From Chthonomonadaceae bacterium (lineage in GTDB: Bacteria > Armatimonadota > Chthonomonadetes > Chthonomonadales > Chthonomonadaceae): a stretch of DNA of 38,050 nt. The notes under the pieces are model-generated. The model did no database searches and was not told where the DNA came from. It saw only the letters and a program-made list of their open reading frames with translations. Position numbers and translations under genes: made by a program. Where the stretch lies: positions 1 to 38,050 of the forward strand of contig JANXSG010000008.1 in NCBI GenBank assembly GCA_025352825.1, written 5' to 3'. Position 1 is the stretch's first letter. Each line of letters starts with the position of its first letter. This document shows positions 17,102-25,204 of the stretch, piece after piece.

Positions 17102-17148
17102 AGCGGAATAGCTGAGGTGATCTGACACCGATGCTGATCTTATCCGCT
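17102..17148 (+). promoter_or_regulatory. Stem-loop in the leader of the alpha block (upstream of rpsM)
   Basis: AGCGGA (17102-17107) pairs with TCCGCT (17143-17148), with flanking ATA/TA pairs possible, enclosing 35 nt. It ends 12 nt before the AGGAGG of rpsM. In E. coli the leader at this position is an S4-binding pseudoknot that represses the operon. Whether this structure is equivalent cannot be judged by eye. Confidence 0.3.
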
Positions 17149-17172
17149 GCTTTCCGATGAAGGAGGAACGGT

Positions 17173-17550
17173 TTGGCACGTATCGCTGGCGTGGATTTGC
17201 CACGTGACAAAAGAATAGAATACGCGCTCACCTACATCTACGGCATTGGCCTTCCAAGCGCCAGAAAGATCATAGAGCAGGCGGGTATCGATGTGAATAC
17301 TCGGGTTCGAGATCTGACGGAAGCGGAATCCGCTCGTGTTCGTGAGATTCTGGAGCGTGAATTCCGTGTGGAGGGCGACCTTCGCAGAGAGTTCCAGCTC
17401 AGCATTCGTCGTTTGATGGAGATCGGCTGCTATCGCGGTATCCGTCATCGACGCGGACTTCCTGTTCGTGGTCAACGCAGTAAAACAAATGCGCGAACAC
17501 GCAAAGGTCCGAAACGCACTGTAGCTGGAAAGAAGAAAGTGAAGAAGTAG
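17173..17550 (+). CDS. rpsM: 30S ribosomal protein S13
   Basis: The 125-residue product is S13, forming intersubunit bridges and contacting P-site tRNA. It starts [20 protein letters not shown], has [11 protein letters not shown] and ends with the basic [18 protein letters not shown] tail typical of the family. The start is TTG 17173, preceded by an excellent AAGGAGG. It heads the rpsM-rpsK-rpsD-rpoA-rplQ block and ends 13 nt before rpsK. Confidence 0.98.
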   Translation: MARIAGVDLPRDKRIEYALTYIYGIGLPSARKIIEQAGIDVNTRVRDLTEAESARVREILEREFRVEGDLRREFQLSIRRLMEIGCYRGIRHRRGLPVRGQRSKTNARTRKGPKRTVAGKKKVKK

Positions 17551-17563
17551 GGAGACTCTCCAT

Positions 17564-17974
17564 ATGGCGAACAAATCGACCACAAAACCCGGGGCTGGTC
17601 GCCCGAAATCAAAAGAAAAGAAAAATGTTGTGCAGGGTATTGTTCATATCCAATCAACATTCAACAATACCATCGTCACCATCTCCGATGTGGCGGGAGC
17701 TGTCATCTCCTGGTCCAGCGCTGGAAGCATGGGAATGTTCAAAGGTTCTCGCAAAAGTACTCCTTTCGCAGCTCAAGTAGCCGCTGAAAGAGCAGCGCGA
17801 GCGGCTATGGAACATGGCCTGCGCAGAGTGGATGTGTTTGTAAAAGGGCCTGGAGCCGGACGCGAGACCGCTATCCGTGCCTTGCAGGGAGTGGGACTGG
17901 AAGTGACCATGATCAAAGATGTCACACCGATCCCACACAACGGATGCCGCGCACCTAAGCGCCGCCGAGTTTAA
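17564..17974 (+). CDS. rpsK: 30S ribosomal protein S11
   Basis: The 136-residue product is S11 of the platform, close to the mRNA exit. It has [19 protein letters not shown], the [18 protein letters not shown] stretch, [15 protein letters not shown] and ends [18 protein letters not shown], a near-universal terminus. Length is slightly above the usual 129 owing to a longer basic N-terminus. GGGAG precedes ATG 17564. Confidence 0.98.
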   Translation: MANKSTTKPGAGRPKSKEKKNVVQGIVHIQSTFNNTIVTISDVAGAVISWSSAGSMGMFKGSRKSTPFAAQVAAERAARAAMEHGLRRVDVFVKGPGAGRETAIRALQGVGLEVTMIKDVTPIPHNGCRAPKRRRV

Positions 17975-18006
17975 ATAGGCATAATTACGCATTGGTGGAT
18001 GAAGCC

Positions 18007-18028
18007 CTCACAAATCGAAATTCGTGAG
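18007..18028 (+). other. Hairpin in the rpsK-rpsD gap
   Basis: CTCACAAAT and ATTCGTGAG pair at 8 of 9 positions around a CGAA tetraloop. It lies 33 nt after rpsK. Together with a second hairpin 45 nt further on, it gives the 135-nt rpsK-rpsD gap an unusual amount of structure. Confidence 0.4.
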
Positions 18029-18072
18029 ACGTGTAAACACCCGGGAAGCTTTTAGAATAGCCGACCGCTAAT

Positions 18073-18091
18073 TTGTGGTAATGCACCACAA
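18073..18091 (+). promoter_or_regulatory. Hairpin touching the rpsD ribosome-binding site
   Basis: TTGTGGT (18073-18079) pairs perfectly with ACCACAA (18085-18091) over a 5-nt loop. The last stem base is also the first base of AGGAG (18091-18095), the probable ribosome-binding site of rpsD. That position suits translational control. S4 is a known autoregulator of alpha operons, so this is a candidate site. The link is inference. Confidence 0.35.
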
Positions 18092-18109
18092 GGAGCATTA
18101 TTTTAGGAT

Positions 18110-18766
18110 ATGGCAAATAATCATGATCCGCGCTGTCGCCAGTGCAGGCGAGAGGGAGCAAAGCTCTATCTCAAAGGCGACAAGTGCTTCACAAAATGTA
18201 CACTGGATAAAACCAGCAAAGATGGGCGTACCAAGTGGCGAGACAAGCCTCCTGGGATGCACGGCTCCCCCACCTTTCAGAAGAAGATAACTGAATATGG
18301 CCAGCAGCTCCGCGAAAAGCAGAAGCTCCGCAGAATTTATCGTGTGCTGGAAGCTCAGTTTCGCGGCTACCTCGAAGAAGCGCTGCGTCGCCCAGGTGTT
18401 ACCGGCGAAAATCTGCTTCAGCTTTTGGAACTGCGTTTAGATAACGTCGCTTTCCGTTTTGGATTCTCATCTTCCAGGGCCCAATCAAGGCAAATGGTAA
18501 GTCATGGCCACTTTACCGTGAATGGCAGAAGGGTTAATATTCCTTCTTACATTGTGAAACCTGGTGATGTGGTGGGAGTGCATGAAAGCATGTCCAAAAG
18601 CGGGGTAATTAAAGAAGCCAGGGATCGTGTGCACAAACGCGGTCTTGCGGGATGGCTGGATTTCAATATTCAGCTTATGGAAGGCAAAGTACTCGCTGTT
18701 CCTTCCCGTGAACAGATCGACACCAATGTACGCGAACAGCTTATTATTGAATTCTATTCGCGCTAA
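18110..18766 (+). CDS. rpsD: 30S ribosomal protein S4, zinc-binding form
   Basis: The 218-residue product is S4, a primary 16S rRNA binder and the usual alpha-operon repressor. The N-terminus carries CRQC, then CFTKC (four Cys near residues 9-30), consistent with a zinc site. The S4 RNA-binding domain spans about residues 105-165, with LELRLDNVAFRFGFSSSRAQ and VSHGHFTVNGRRVNIPSY. The C-terminus REQLIIEFYSR matches the family. ATG 18110 is used, with AGGAG 14 nt upstream. Confidence 0.98.
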   Translation: MANNHDPRCRQCRREGAKLYLKGDKCFTKCTLDKTSKDGRTKWRDKPPGMHGSPTFQKKITEYGQQLREKQKLRRIYRVLEAQFRGYLEEALRRPGVTGENLLQLLELRLDNVAFRFGFSSSRAQSRQMVSHGHFTVNGRRVNIPSYIVKPGDVVGVHESMSKSGVIKEARDRVHKRGLAGWLDFNIQLMEGKVLAVPSREQIDTNVREQLIIEFYSR

Positions 18767-18783
18767 CTATAGTCTGGCTTGAC

Positions 18784-18800
18784 CGCTTGTGCTGCAAGCG
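18784..18800 (+). other. Small hairpin between rpsD and rpoA
   Basis: CGCTTG pairs with CAAGCG over a TGCTG loop, with further GAC/GTC pairing outside after a mismatch. It lies 18 nt after the rpsD stop, in a 106-nt gap. It lacks a U tract, so it is not a convincing terminator. Confidence 0.3.
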
Positions 18801-18872
18801 AGTCCGTTGCAGGATGCCGGGGCGCAGTAAGCCTATGTGTAAAGTGCGTGACGGCAAAGGAGAGAGTGAATA

Positions 18873-19901
18873 ATGGAACTGACCCTGCCGAATATCCAGA
18901 CTTTGGAAACAAATGCGAACTACGGTAAGTTTATCGTAGAGCCCCTGGATCGCGGGTATGGAGTAACACTGGGAAACTCCTTGAGAAGAGTGTTGTTGTC
19001 GTCCATACCTGGCGCAGCAATCACATATGTTAAAATAGATAAGGTTCTTCATGAATTTTCAACTATACCAGGAGTTAAAGAAGACACGACTGAACTTCTT
19101 CTGAACCTTAAGGGTATTAATGTTAAGGTACATCGAAATGGTTCGGGTGAAGTAAAGCACGAGCCGAAAACAGTGCGTATCGATATCGTTGGTGAAAGCA
19201 GAGTTACCGGCGCGGATATTCTATGTCCCGAAGATGTGGAGATCGTAAATCCTGAAGCATATATCGCGACGATATCCGATAGCGATGCCACACTTTCGAT
19301 GGAGATGACTATCGAAACTAATAAGGGATATGTGCTGCCAGACCGCTTGGAACGCAGAAGTACCATAGGTATTGGAGTGATACCTTTAGGGGCGGCATTT
19401 ACGCCTGTTCGAAAAGTCAATTATACAGTCGAAACAACAAGAGTACAATCTAATATTAATTTAGAGCGTTTGATACTCGAAGTGTGGACTAATGGAAGTG
19501 TAACTCCGGAAGTTGCAATTAGTGAAGCATCCAAAATTCTCGTAGAGTATTTTAGTATGTTTGCCGGGTTTCAGCGTGGGACAGGTATGTTGGTTATTGA
19601 TCCTCCAGAAAAAGGAGGGAGTGAACCTGGGCCGGATGTTCCTGTTGTTCGTATCGAAGAGTTAGATTTTTCAGTACGTACGTACAACTGTCTCAAAAAA
19701 GCAAATATATTAAGTATGCGTGAGCTGGTTGACTATACAGAAACCGATCTGATGCAGATTCGTAACTTCGGCAAAAAATCACTTACCGAAGTTCGTGAAA
19801 AGCTTTCGAACTTCAATTTAACTCTGAAGGGCGGAGCAACTGTAAATCTTGATGATGAACCTGGCGACGGTGAATCTGAAACTGATATAGAATTAGAATA
19901 G
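18873..19901 (+). CDS. rpoA: DNA-directed RNA polymerase subunit alpha
   Basis: The 342-residue product scaffolds polymerase assembly and contacts UP elements and activators. The N-terminal domain includes KFIVEPLDRGYGVTLGNSLR and RRVLLSSIPGAAITYVKID, and the C-terminal domain includes ELDFSVRTYNCLKKANI and MQIRNFGKKSLTEVREKL (about residues 265-320). The end is acidic. Length is slightly above the usual 315-330. AAAGGAGAGAG precedes ATG 18873. It follows rpsD and precedes rplQ as usual. Confidence 0.98.
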   Translation: MELTLPNIQTLETNANYGKFIVEPLDRGYGVTLGNSLRRVLLSSIPGAAITYVKIDKVLHEFSTIPGVKEDTTELLLNLKGINVKVHRNGSGEVKHEPKTVRIDIVGESRVTGADILCPEDVEIVNPEAYIATISDSDATLSMEMTIETNKGYVLPDRLERRSTIGIGVIPLGAAFTPVRKVNYTVETTRVQSNINLERLILEVWTNGSVTPEVAISEASKILVEYFSMFAGFQRGTGMLVIDPPEKGGSEPGPDVPVVRIEELDFSVRTYNCLKKANILSMRELVDYTETDLMQIRNFGKKSLTEVREKLSNFNLTLKGGATVNLDDEPGDGESETDIELE

Positions 19902-19922
19902 AATTACTTCGAACCGCTTATT

Positions 19923-19956
19923 AAACTGACGAACCACAATGTTTTGGTTTCAGTTT
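19923..19956 (+). terminator. Stem-loop between rpoA and rplQ
   Basis: AAACTGA (19923-19929) pairs with TCAGTTT (19950-19956). AACC and GGTT pair inside after a 2-nt bulge. A T-rich stretch (TTTGTTAGATTTTG) follows, so partial termination is possible before rplQ. The rplQ ribosome-binding site (GTGGAGG) lies at its end. Confidence 0.4.
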
Positions 19957-19982
19957 GTTAGATTTTGTGGAGGATATAGATC

Positions 19983-20528
19983 ATGCGTCACCGAAGATCG
20001 GGACGTAAATTCGGACTACCAAGTGACCAACGGCGCGCCCTTCTGAAGGGACTTACGCGAAGTATGCTGCTTAACGATCGAATTATCACGACCGAAACCC
20101 GTGCTAAAGATGTGCGACCCATCGTAGAAAAGCTGATTACGACAGCGCGTAAAGGCGGAGCGGATGCTCCTGTTGGCGCACGGCTTCATGCCAGACGTAT
20201 GGTACGACGATATGTCGATAGCAATATCGATGAATTCGTTCGCGTTCCCGGCGAGAAAAAAGCCGGTAAACAACGAGGAACTAAAATTGCTCGTAATCCT
20301 TACTATGTTGTTCCGCGTCTTTTTGAAGTTATCGCTCCCAGATTCATCGGCAGAAACGGTGGCTACACTCGGATTACCAAAATAGGCTTCAGACGCGGAG
20401 ATGGCGCTCCTCTAGTATTGCTCGAATTTGTTGAAGGCATTGAGCCAATCGAAACGGCAGTACCGCAGGTCGCTTTGACTTCAGAAGGTCGTAAAGGTCT
20501 ATTCGGCTTGGGACGACGTAGAAAATAG
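19983..20528 (+). CDS. rplQ: 50S ribosomal protein L17 with internal insertion and C-terminal tail
   Basis: L17 lies near the tunnel exit. Recognised parts are RHRRSGRKFGLPSDQRRALL at the N-terminus, TTETRAKDVRPIVEKLIT, and then LFEVIAPRF with GGYTRITKIGFRRGDGAP. Between about residues 82 and 110 there is a basic insertion before LFEVIAPRF that most bacterial L17 proteins lack. About 30 residues follow the usual end. The total of 181 compares with about 115-130. GTGGAGG precedes ATG 19983. Confidence 0.95.
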   Translation: MRHRRSGRKFGLPSDQRRALLKGLTRSMLLNDRIITTETRAKDVRPIVEKLITTARKGGADAPVGARLHARRMVRRYVDSNIDEFVRVPGEKKAGKQRGTKIARNPYYVVPRLFEVIAPRFIGRNGGYTRITKIGFRRGDGAPLVLLEFVEGIEPIETAVPQVALTSEGRKGLFGLGRRRK

Positions 20529-20616
20529 TTCTTGTCACTATCGGTAGTACAGTAATAATTACTCTGCTTGTATTTTGTCGATGTTTGTGATCGCATTATA
20601 GAAATAGTATCCAGGA

Positions 20617-21429
20617 ATGCGCAGTTTTAAAGCGATAGTGGAGTACGACGGAACAGATTTTGCAGGCTTTCAATGGCAGCATAATTTGCGCACAGTGCAA
20701 GGGGAATTAGAAACTGCGCTAGCGATGCGATTCGAACATCCTGTCAAATTGGTAGGAGCAGGAAGAACTGATTCTGGTGTGCACGCGATAGGTCAGGTTA
20801 TCAGTTTTAATTCTGATACAAGCATTCCTGTAGATAAACTTCCGATAGCGCTTTCATGCACACTGCCGCGTGATATTGCGGTTACCAGGGTAGAAGAGAC
20901 GAGGCCAGATTTTTCAGCAAGATTTTCTGCTTCTTCCAGAGTTTATGTGTATTTAATCCATAACCGCAGAATTCCATCTGCAGTGTGGCGAAGATTCTCT
21001 ACTCATCAATCTGAGCCTCTTGATGTCAGTCTCATGCAGACTGCAGCAAATGAGCTAATTGGTGAGCATGATTTCGCTTCTTTTGGCAACGAGTTAGACC
21101 CTGTTTATACTACAATGCGTGAAGTTACACACTGTAACCTACGCCGTACCGGGGAATTCGTATTTATTCGCATAGAGGCAAATGCCTTTTTGCGAGGCAT
21201 GGTTCGAACAATCGTAGGCACCCTAATTGATATAGGCCGTGGCAGACGTGAACCAGAAGAGATTCGCAGAATACTCGATGCCAGAGATCGTCGTAAGGCA
21301 GGGCCAACCGCTCCGCCAGAAGGCCTCTGTCTTGTGAAAGTGCGATATGGACAGCGTAAAGTTTATGCTGCACAATCGATCTCTGCCAATGTAGACGGCA
21401 GCAATGAACGAATGAGGATAATCGAATGA
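20617..21429 (+). CDS. truA: tRNA pseudouridine(38-40) synthase
   Basis: The 270-residue enzyme isomerises uridines 38-40 in the tRNA anticodon arm. The catalytic Asp is in GAGRTDSGVHAIGQV (about residues 49-63). The N-terminus YDGTDFAGFQWQ, the central FSARFSASSRVYVYLI and the late NAFLRGMVRTIVGTLIDIGRG are typical. The ribosome-binding site is weak (AGGA next to ATG 20617). The stop overlaps the rplM ATG, so coupling to rplM is likely. truA-rplM-rpsI is a common arrangement. Confidence 0.97.
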   Translation: MRSFKAIVEYDGTDFAGFQWQHNLRTVQGELETALAMRFEHPVKLVGAGRTDSGVHAIGQVISFNSDTSIPVDKLPIALSCTLPRDIAVTRVEETRPDFSARFSASSRVYVYLIHNRRIPSAVWRRFSTHQSEPLDVSLMQTAANELIGEHDFASFGNELDPVYTTMREVTHCNLRRTGEFVFIRIEANAFLRGMVRTIVGTLIDIGRGRREPEEIRRILDARDRRKAGPTAPPEGLCLVKVRYGQRKVYAAQSISANVDGSNERMRIIE

Positions 21430-21884
21430 AAACTACCATTTCGGCACGTCCGGAAGATATGGAAGAGGAGCGAAAGTGGTACATTATGGATGCCACTGAT
21501 AAGCCCCTTGGACGGTTGGCCGTAGATGCTGCTAAGATTCTTCGTGGCAAACACAAGCCGATATTTACTAAACATGTTGATACCGGCGATCATGTAATCA
21601 TTATTAATGCTGAAAAAGTAGTAATGACAGGAGCCACCAAAGGGAATGAAAGTGTTTATCACCATACCGGGTGGCCAGGCGCACTGAAAAGCGTTAACCG
21701 GCAGACCGAGCTGGACAAAAACCCCGAAGAGGCGATACGACGTGTCGTCCGTGGGATGATCCCGCACAATAAACTTGGCGACGCTACCATTAAAAAGCTG
21801 AAAGTGTATCGAGGTCCGGTGCATCCACACGATGCTCAAAAGCCGGTAGTTTTTACCGGTGGTGTTCAGGATAGAGGAGAGTAG
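21426..21884 (+). CDS. rplM: 50S ribosomal protein L13
   Basis: The 152-residue product is L13, an early large-subunit assembly protein. It contains [37 protein letters not shown], the [12 protein letters not shown] segment and [20 protein letters not shown], then [13 protein letters not shown]. Length is a little above the usual 142. It overlaps truA by 4 nt and is 2 nt from rpsI. Confidence 0.98.
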   Translation: MKTTISARPEDMEEERKWYIMDATDKPLGRLAVDAAKILRGKHKPIFTKHVDTGDHVIIINAEKVVMTGATKGNESVYHHTGWPGALKSVNRQTELDKNPEEAIRRVVRGMIPHNKLGDATIKKLKVYRGPVHPHDAQKPVVFTGGVQDRGE

Positions 21885-21886
21885 GC

Positions 21887-22285
21887 GTGGCAGATAATAA
21901 AAATCGATATTACGGAACGGGCAAACGAAAAAATGCGATCGCTCGTGTATGGATTGCCGCTGGTACGGGCACAATGACCATAAACGATAGACCCGCAGGA
22001 AAATATCTTGGGCGAGCAGTTCTTGAACAACTTTTGCATCAGCCTTTCGTTGTTACGGATACAGATGGCCGCTTCGATGTAATCGCCCACTGCAAAGGCG
22101 GCGGGATCTCGGGGCAGGCAGGCGCTATTCGACACGGTATATCAAAAGCACTTCTTGAAGTAGACCCTGAGCTCCGGCCTCGTCTGCGACGGACAGGCTT
22201 ACTTACTCGTGATCCACGAGTGAAAGAACGTAAGAAATACGGTCGTAAACGTGCAAGACGTGGTTTTCAGTTCAGCAAACGGTAA
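21887..22285 (+). CDS. rpsI: 30S ribosomal protein S9
   Basis: The 132-residue product is S9, whose C-terminal tail reaches P-site tRNA. It has [16 protein letters not shown], the middle [20 protein letters not shown] and the invariant end [17 protein letters not shown], with the final Lys-Arg intact. The start is GTG 21887, preceded by AGGAGAG in the rplM tail. It is the last gene of the ribosomal cluster, followed by a hairpin. Confidence 0.98.
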   Translation: MADNKNRYYGTGKRKNAIARVWIAAGTGTMTINDRPAGKYLGRAVLEQLLHQPFVVTDTDGRFDVIAHCKGGGISGQAGAIRHGISKALLEVDPELRPRLRRTGLLTRDPRVKERKKYGRKRARRGFQFSKR

Positions 22286-22299
22286 GTATTTTCAAACTT

Positions 22300-22341
22300 C
22301 ACTCGTTAGATATCCAGTTCCCTTTTGGAATTTAACGAGTG
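22300..22341 (+). terminator. Stem-loop after rpsI, likely end of the ribosomal cluster
   Basis: CACTCGTTA (22300-22308) pairs perfectly with TAACGAGTG (22333-22341). An inner TTCC/GGAA stem shortens the loop. It begins 15 nt after the rpsI stop. There is no run of T after it, but the position and the promoter candidate just downstream fit a transcription boundary. Confidence 0.45.
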
Positions 22342-22355
22342 GATGCACGCAAGTA

Positions 22356-22385
22356 TTGATACGCTCTTTAAATCCCGATAATAAT
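22356..22385 (+). promoter_or_regulatory. Candidate sigma-70 promoter for the NlpC/P60 gene
   Basis: TTGATA (22356-22361) matches the -35 consensus at 5 of 6 positions. AATAAT (22380-22385) matches the -10 at 5 of 6, with an 18-nt spacer. It sits between the rpsI hairpin and the next gene, about 90 nt before the likely start codon. Assigned by consensus only. Confidence 0.4.
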
Positions 22386-22476
22386 ATCAGTTCAAAATAA
22401 CAATCCTTTCTATTATGCTTTCCCTGCCGCAAGCTCAGTAAATTATTACTCATGGAAAGCATTGGAGGATATTCTA

Positions 22477-23439
22477 TTGATTCTTGATTTTCACCCCTTC
22501 TTTTCAAGTCACTCTTCATTTGGACGCTGCACAATGCCTAGGATTGTTTGCAAGCATTCCCTGCTCAAAATGGCTTTTATTTGTCTTGGACTATTTTCCT
22601 GTAAATTTGTTCTGGCCGACTCCACTATCACGCTCGAGCTGCCTCTTTCTCAGGCAGGCCTTGAGGCGCAGGCAGCTAAGAAAGCGTCTGAAATTCAGAA
22701 TGCACGTACTTCTGCGCGGCCTAGAGGTGGGACGCAATCGTGGAGAGGCACTTCCCCTTCCCGCAGAGCTTCATCACGAGAGAGTGTTGTTGGTCGGTTA
22801 GGGCAGTTATCTCAATCCACTTCAATTTTTAGGCGCAGAAGCAGTTCTTCTTCACGGCTCACAGATGCCCCAGCAGGTACCTATCTTGCTATTCAACAGG
22901 ATGCTGGAGTCTGGATCGGAGTCTTGATGGCAGATGGTTCTACCGGCTGGCTATCTAGAGATAGCGTTCAGATGATGGACTACCAGGTAGTGAGCTCCGC
23001 AAAAACTCCCATCTACGCAAATATAGGTGATGGTGACATCTATCCCAGAGGCAGCACTCCCTATTTTAATGGAGATTCGGCGGCGCTCTTTCAAGAAGCT
23101 TATAAGTATCTAGGGGTGAGATATGTTTGGGGTGGCAATACGGCAAACGGCATCGACTGTTCTGGTTTTATCAAAAATGTATTTGCTTCCTGTGGATATC
23201 CGCTGCCGAGACTCGGGTCAGATCAAATGGCCTACGGAATACCCGTCTCACCAGATCAGTTACGGCCAGGTGACCGTCTCTATTTTGGCCGTAGAAAAGA
23301 GAGAGTAGGCGTTACCCATACGGGGCTGTATATTGGAAATGGCTATTTCATCCACGCATCATCCAGCCGCCACGGAGTAGCGATAAGCTCTTTGAGTGAG
23401 CAGATGTTTGCCCGTATCTTTGTCTGTGCCAGAAGATAG
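22477..23439 (+). CDS. Secreted NlpC/P60-family peptidoglycan hydrolase
   Basis: The product (320 residues from TTG 22477) has a Sec-type hydrophobic segment in MAFICLGLFSCKFVLA, a Ser/Arg-rich linker and an SH3-like region near residues 125-180. It ends in an NlpC/P60 domain: GIDCSGF with catalytic Cys228, His281 in THTGLYIG and His293 in FIHASS. Such enzymes cleave peptide cross-bridges of peptidoglycan. GGAGG at 22464-22468 supports TTG 22477. ATG 22534 would give a tighter signal peptide but lacks a site. Substrate specificity cannot be read from the sequence. Confidence 0.88.
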   Translation: MILDFHPFFSSHSSFGRCTMPRIVCKHSLLKMAFICLGLFSCKFVLADSTITLELPLSQAGLEAQAAKKASEIQNARTSARPRGGTQSWRGTSPSRRASSRESVVGRLGQLSQSTSIFRRRSSSSSRLTDAPAGTYLAIQQDAGVWIGVLMADGSTGWLSRDSVQMMDYQVVSSAKTPIYANIGDGDIYPRGSTPYFNGDSAALFQEAYKYLGVRYVWGGNTANGIDCSGFIKNVFASCGYPLPRLGSDQMAYGIPVSPDQLRPGDRLYFGRRKERVGVTHTGLYIGNGYFIHASSSRHGVAISSLSEQMFARIFVCARR

Positions 23440-23471
23440 TTTCACAAATTAAATAAACTATCATGTCCGCC

Positions 23472-23656
23472 CCCACTTTCTGAACTCGGATTAAACGAAT
23501 TTACTGATAAGCTATGATTTAAGATATGTTCATCATTCTTCAATTTTGTCAGCGCAAAACGTTCTGCTTTCAATCCTTTCTTTTACGGTAATTTCTAACT
23601 TTGCATTGGCTCATAGTTAATCATTAAATCCGTTTGATCCGAGTTCAGAAAGTGGG
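23472..23656. mobile_element. MITE-like element with 46-bp terminal inverted repeats
   Basis: The arms 23472-23517 and 23611-23656 are inverted copies matching at 41 of 46 positions, both starting CCCACTTTCTGAACTCGGAT at their outer ends. The 93-bp centre has no gene. Size, long terminal repeats and intergenic position fit a non-autonomous transposable element. The inverted match may extend 5 bp further out with mismatches. No clear target-site duplication was seen and no transposase is present in the window. Confidence 0.7.
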
Positions 23657-23697
23657 TGCTGGGGTTAGGCAAAACCTGGCAAGACCAACCATCGATC

Positions 23698-23706
23698 TGC
23701 TATACT
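23698..23706 (+). promoter_or_regulatory. Extended -10 promoter for miaB
   Basis: TGCTATACT is a TGn-extended -10 with 5 of 6 matches to TATAAT. A weak -35 (CTGGCA at 23676-23681) is 19 nt away. It lies 41 nt outside the MITE-like element and 38 nt before the miaB ATG. The same TGn arrangement is seen before rplR. Confidence 0.4.
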
Positions 23707-23743
23707 AAGGATTAGTTTTGATAGTACTGAAGGATGGATACGA

Positions 23744-25183
23744 ATGCCGCTGCCTGTGTTGGAAAAGGGAATAAAGCCTGGATATCATATTATGACCTGG
23801 GGCTGTCAGATGAATGAGGAAGATTCTGAGCAGATGGGCCTGTTCCTGGAGCAGATGGGTTATGAATCTGTACAAAATCCTGAAACGGCGGAAGTCGTGC
23901 TGTTGAACACGTGCTCTGTCCGCGCTAAACCTGAAGAAAAAGTTTGGAGCATGCTTGGAAAACTGCGCGATATCAAACGCACTCGCCCAGAACTTATCAT
24001 TGGGGTGTGTGGATGCATGGCTCAAGTAGAGAGCGATGAGATTCGCAGGAGAGCGCCACATGTTGACATGGTGGTTGGTACCGGCAATATTGCATCTATT
24101 CCCGATTTAGTACGTAGTGTGAAGATGCAGTCACCCGAAGAGCGTGGTATTCGAGCGATATCTCCCAGTCCGAAATCTCACAATCCAAACTACATTACCC
24201 TCACATCGCTGGCTCTTCCAGAACGCAAAGGAGCGGTAGTTACAGATATCCCTCTCAGAACCACTCTTCGTGCCCGCAAACTTAAGGCCCATGTGCCCAT
24301 TATGTACGGCTGCGATAAATTCTGCACATTCTGTATTGTTCCGCTGACAAGGGGCAGGGAGCGAAGTCGGCCTACTGTCGAAATCATCGATGAAATTAAA
24401 GCGTTGGCTGCGGCGGGTACCAAGGAAGTTACTTTATTAGGGCAGACAGTAAACTCCTACGGCAAGAATATGCTGGAAGGGCGTGTGCCATTTTGCGATC
24501 TGCTCCAGCAGATCGATGCTATTCGCGGTATCGAACGTATTCGTTTTGTATCTCCCTATCCGCGCGATTTCACCGACGATTTGATTCAAGCAATAGGAAC
24601 TTTGCCATCTGTTTGCGAATATGTGCATCTTCCTCTTCAGGTGGGAGATAACGACCTGCTTTTAGATATGCATCGTGGATACACAGTGGAACGATATTTC
24701 GAGATTGTGGACAGCCTGCGTAAAAATGTGCCTGGAATCGCGATATCAACGGATATTATGCTGGGATATCCTGGAGAAACGGATATCCAGTACGCAAACA
24801 CTATGAACATTGTGGAAGCCATACGTTTTGACGCGGCGTATATGTTCGCATACAGCCCACGTCCTAATACAAAAGCGGCTGCACGAGAAGATCAGATACC
24901 GCACGAAGTAAAGATGGAGAGACTTTCTGGCTTAATTGAGCTTCAAAATCGCATTACATGCGAAATAAATGAGTCTCAGGTTGGCCAGGTTTTCGAGGTG
25001 CTGGTGGAGGGATATAGTCCCAAGGACAGCTCGAAACTCACAGGATATTCACGAACATTTAAGACCATGAACTTCCCGATAAGCAGGAATCATGCAGAGA
25101 TTCACATTGGGAAACTGGTGGAAGTCAAAGCTGTTTCTGCGCATCTATGGGGATTTACTGGTGAGCTTGTTTCAGAAGCATAA
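23744..25183 (+). CDS. miaB: tRNA-2-methylthio-N6-dimethylallyladenosine synthase
   Basis: MiaB is a radical-SAM methylthiotransferase modifying A37 of tRNAs read by UNN codons. The N-terminal cluster ligands are Cys21 (WGCQMNEEDSE), Cys57 (LNTCSVR) and Cys91 (CGCMAQ). The radical-SAM cluster motif is CDKFCTFC (Cys190, Cys194, Cys197). A TRAM-like domain ends the 479-residue protein. The stretch between the two cluster domains (about residues 120-187) seems longer than in E. coli MiaB. TGCQMN- and NTCSVR-type motifs favour MiaB over RimO or MtaB. A dioxygenase-like gene follows closely. Confidence 0.95.
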   Translation: MPLPVLEKGIKPGYHIMTWGCQMNEEDSEQMGLFLEQMGYESVQNPETAEVVLLNTCSVRAKPEEKVWSMLGKLRDIKRTRPELIIGVCGCMAQVESDEIRRRAPHVDMVVGTGNIASIPDLVRSVKMQSPEERGIRAISPSPKSHNPNYITLTSLALPERKGAVVTDIPLRTTLRARKLKAHVPIMYGCDKFCTFCIVPLTRGRERSRPTVEIIDEIKALAAAGTKEVTLLGQTVNSYGKNMLEGRVPFCDLLQQIDAIRGIERIRFVSPYPRDFTDDLIQAIGTLPSVCEYVHLPLQVGDNDLLLDMHRGYTVERYFEIVDSLRKNVPGIAISTDIMLGYPGETDIQYANTMNIVEAIRFDAAYMFAYSPRPNTKAAAREDQIPHEVKMERLSGLIELQNRITCEINESQVGQVFEVLVEGYSPKDSSKLTGYSRTFKTMNFPISRNHAEIHIGKLVEVKAVSAHLWGFTGELVSEA

Positions 25184-25204
25184 ATTTATTGGATGGAGTT
25201 TAGA

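Noticed and set aside
20575-20602. TTGTCG-16-TATAGA as a promoter for truA
   Set aside because: Both hexamers match at only about 4 of 6 positions, so chance is likely.
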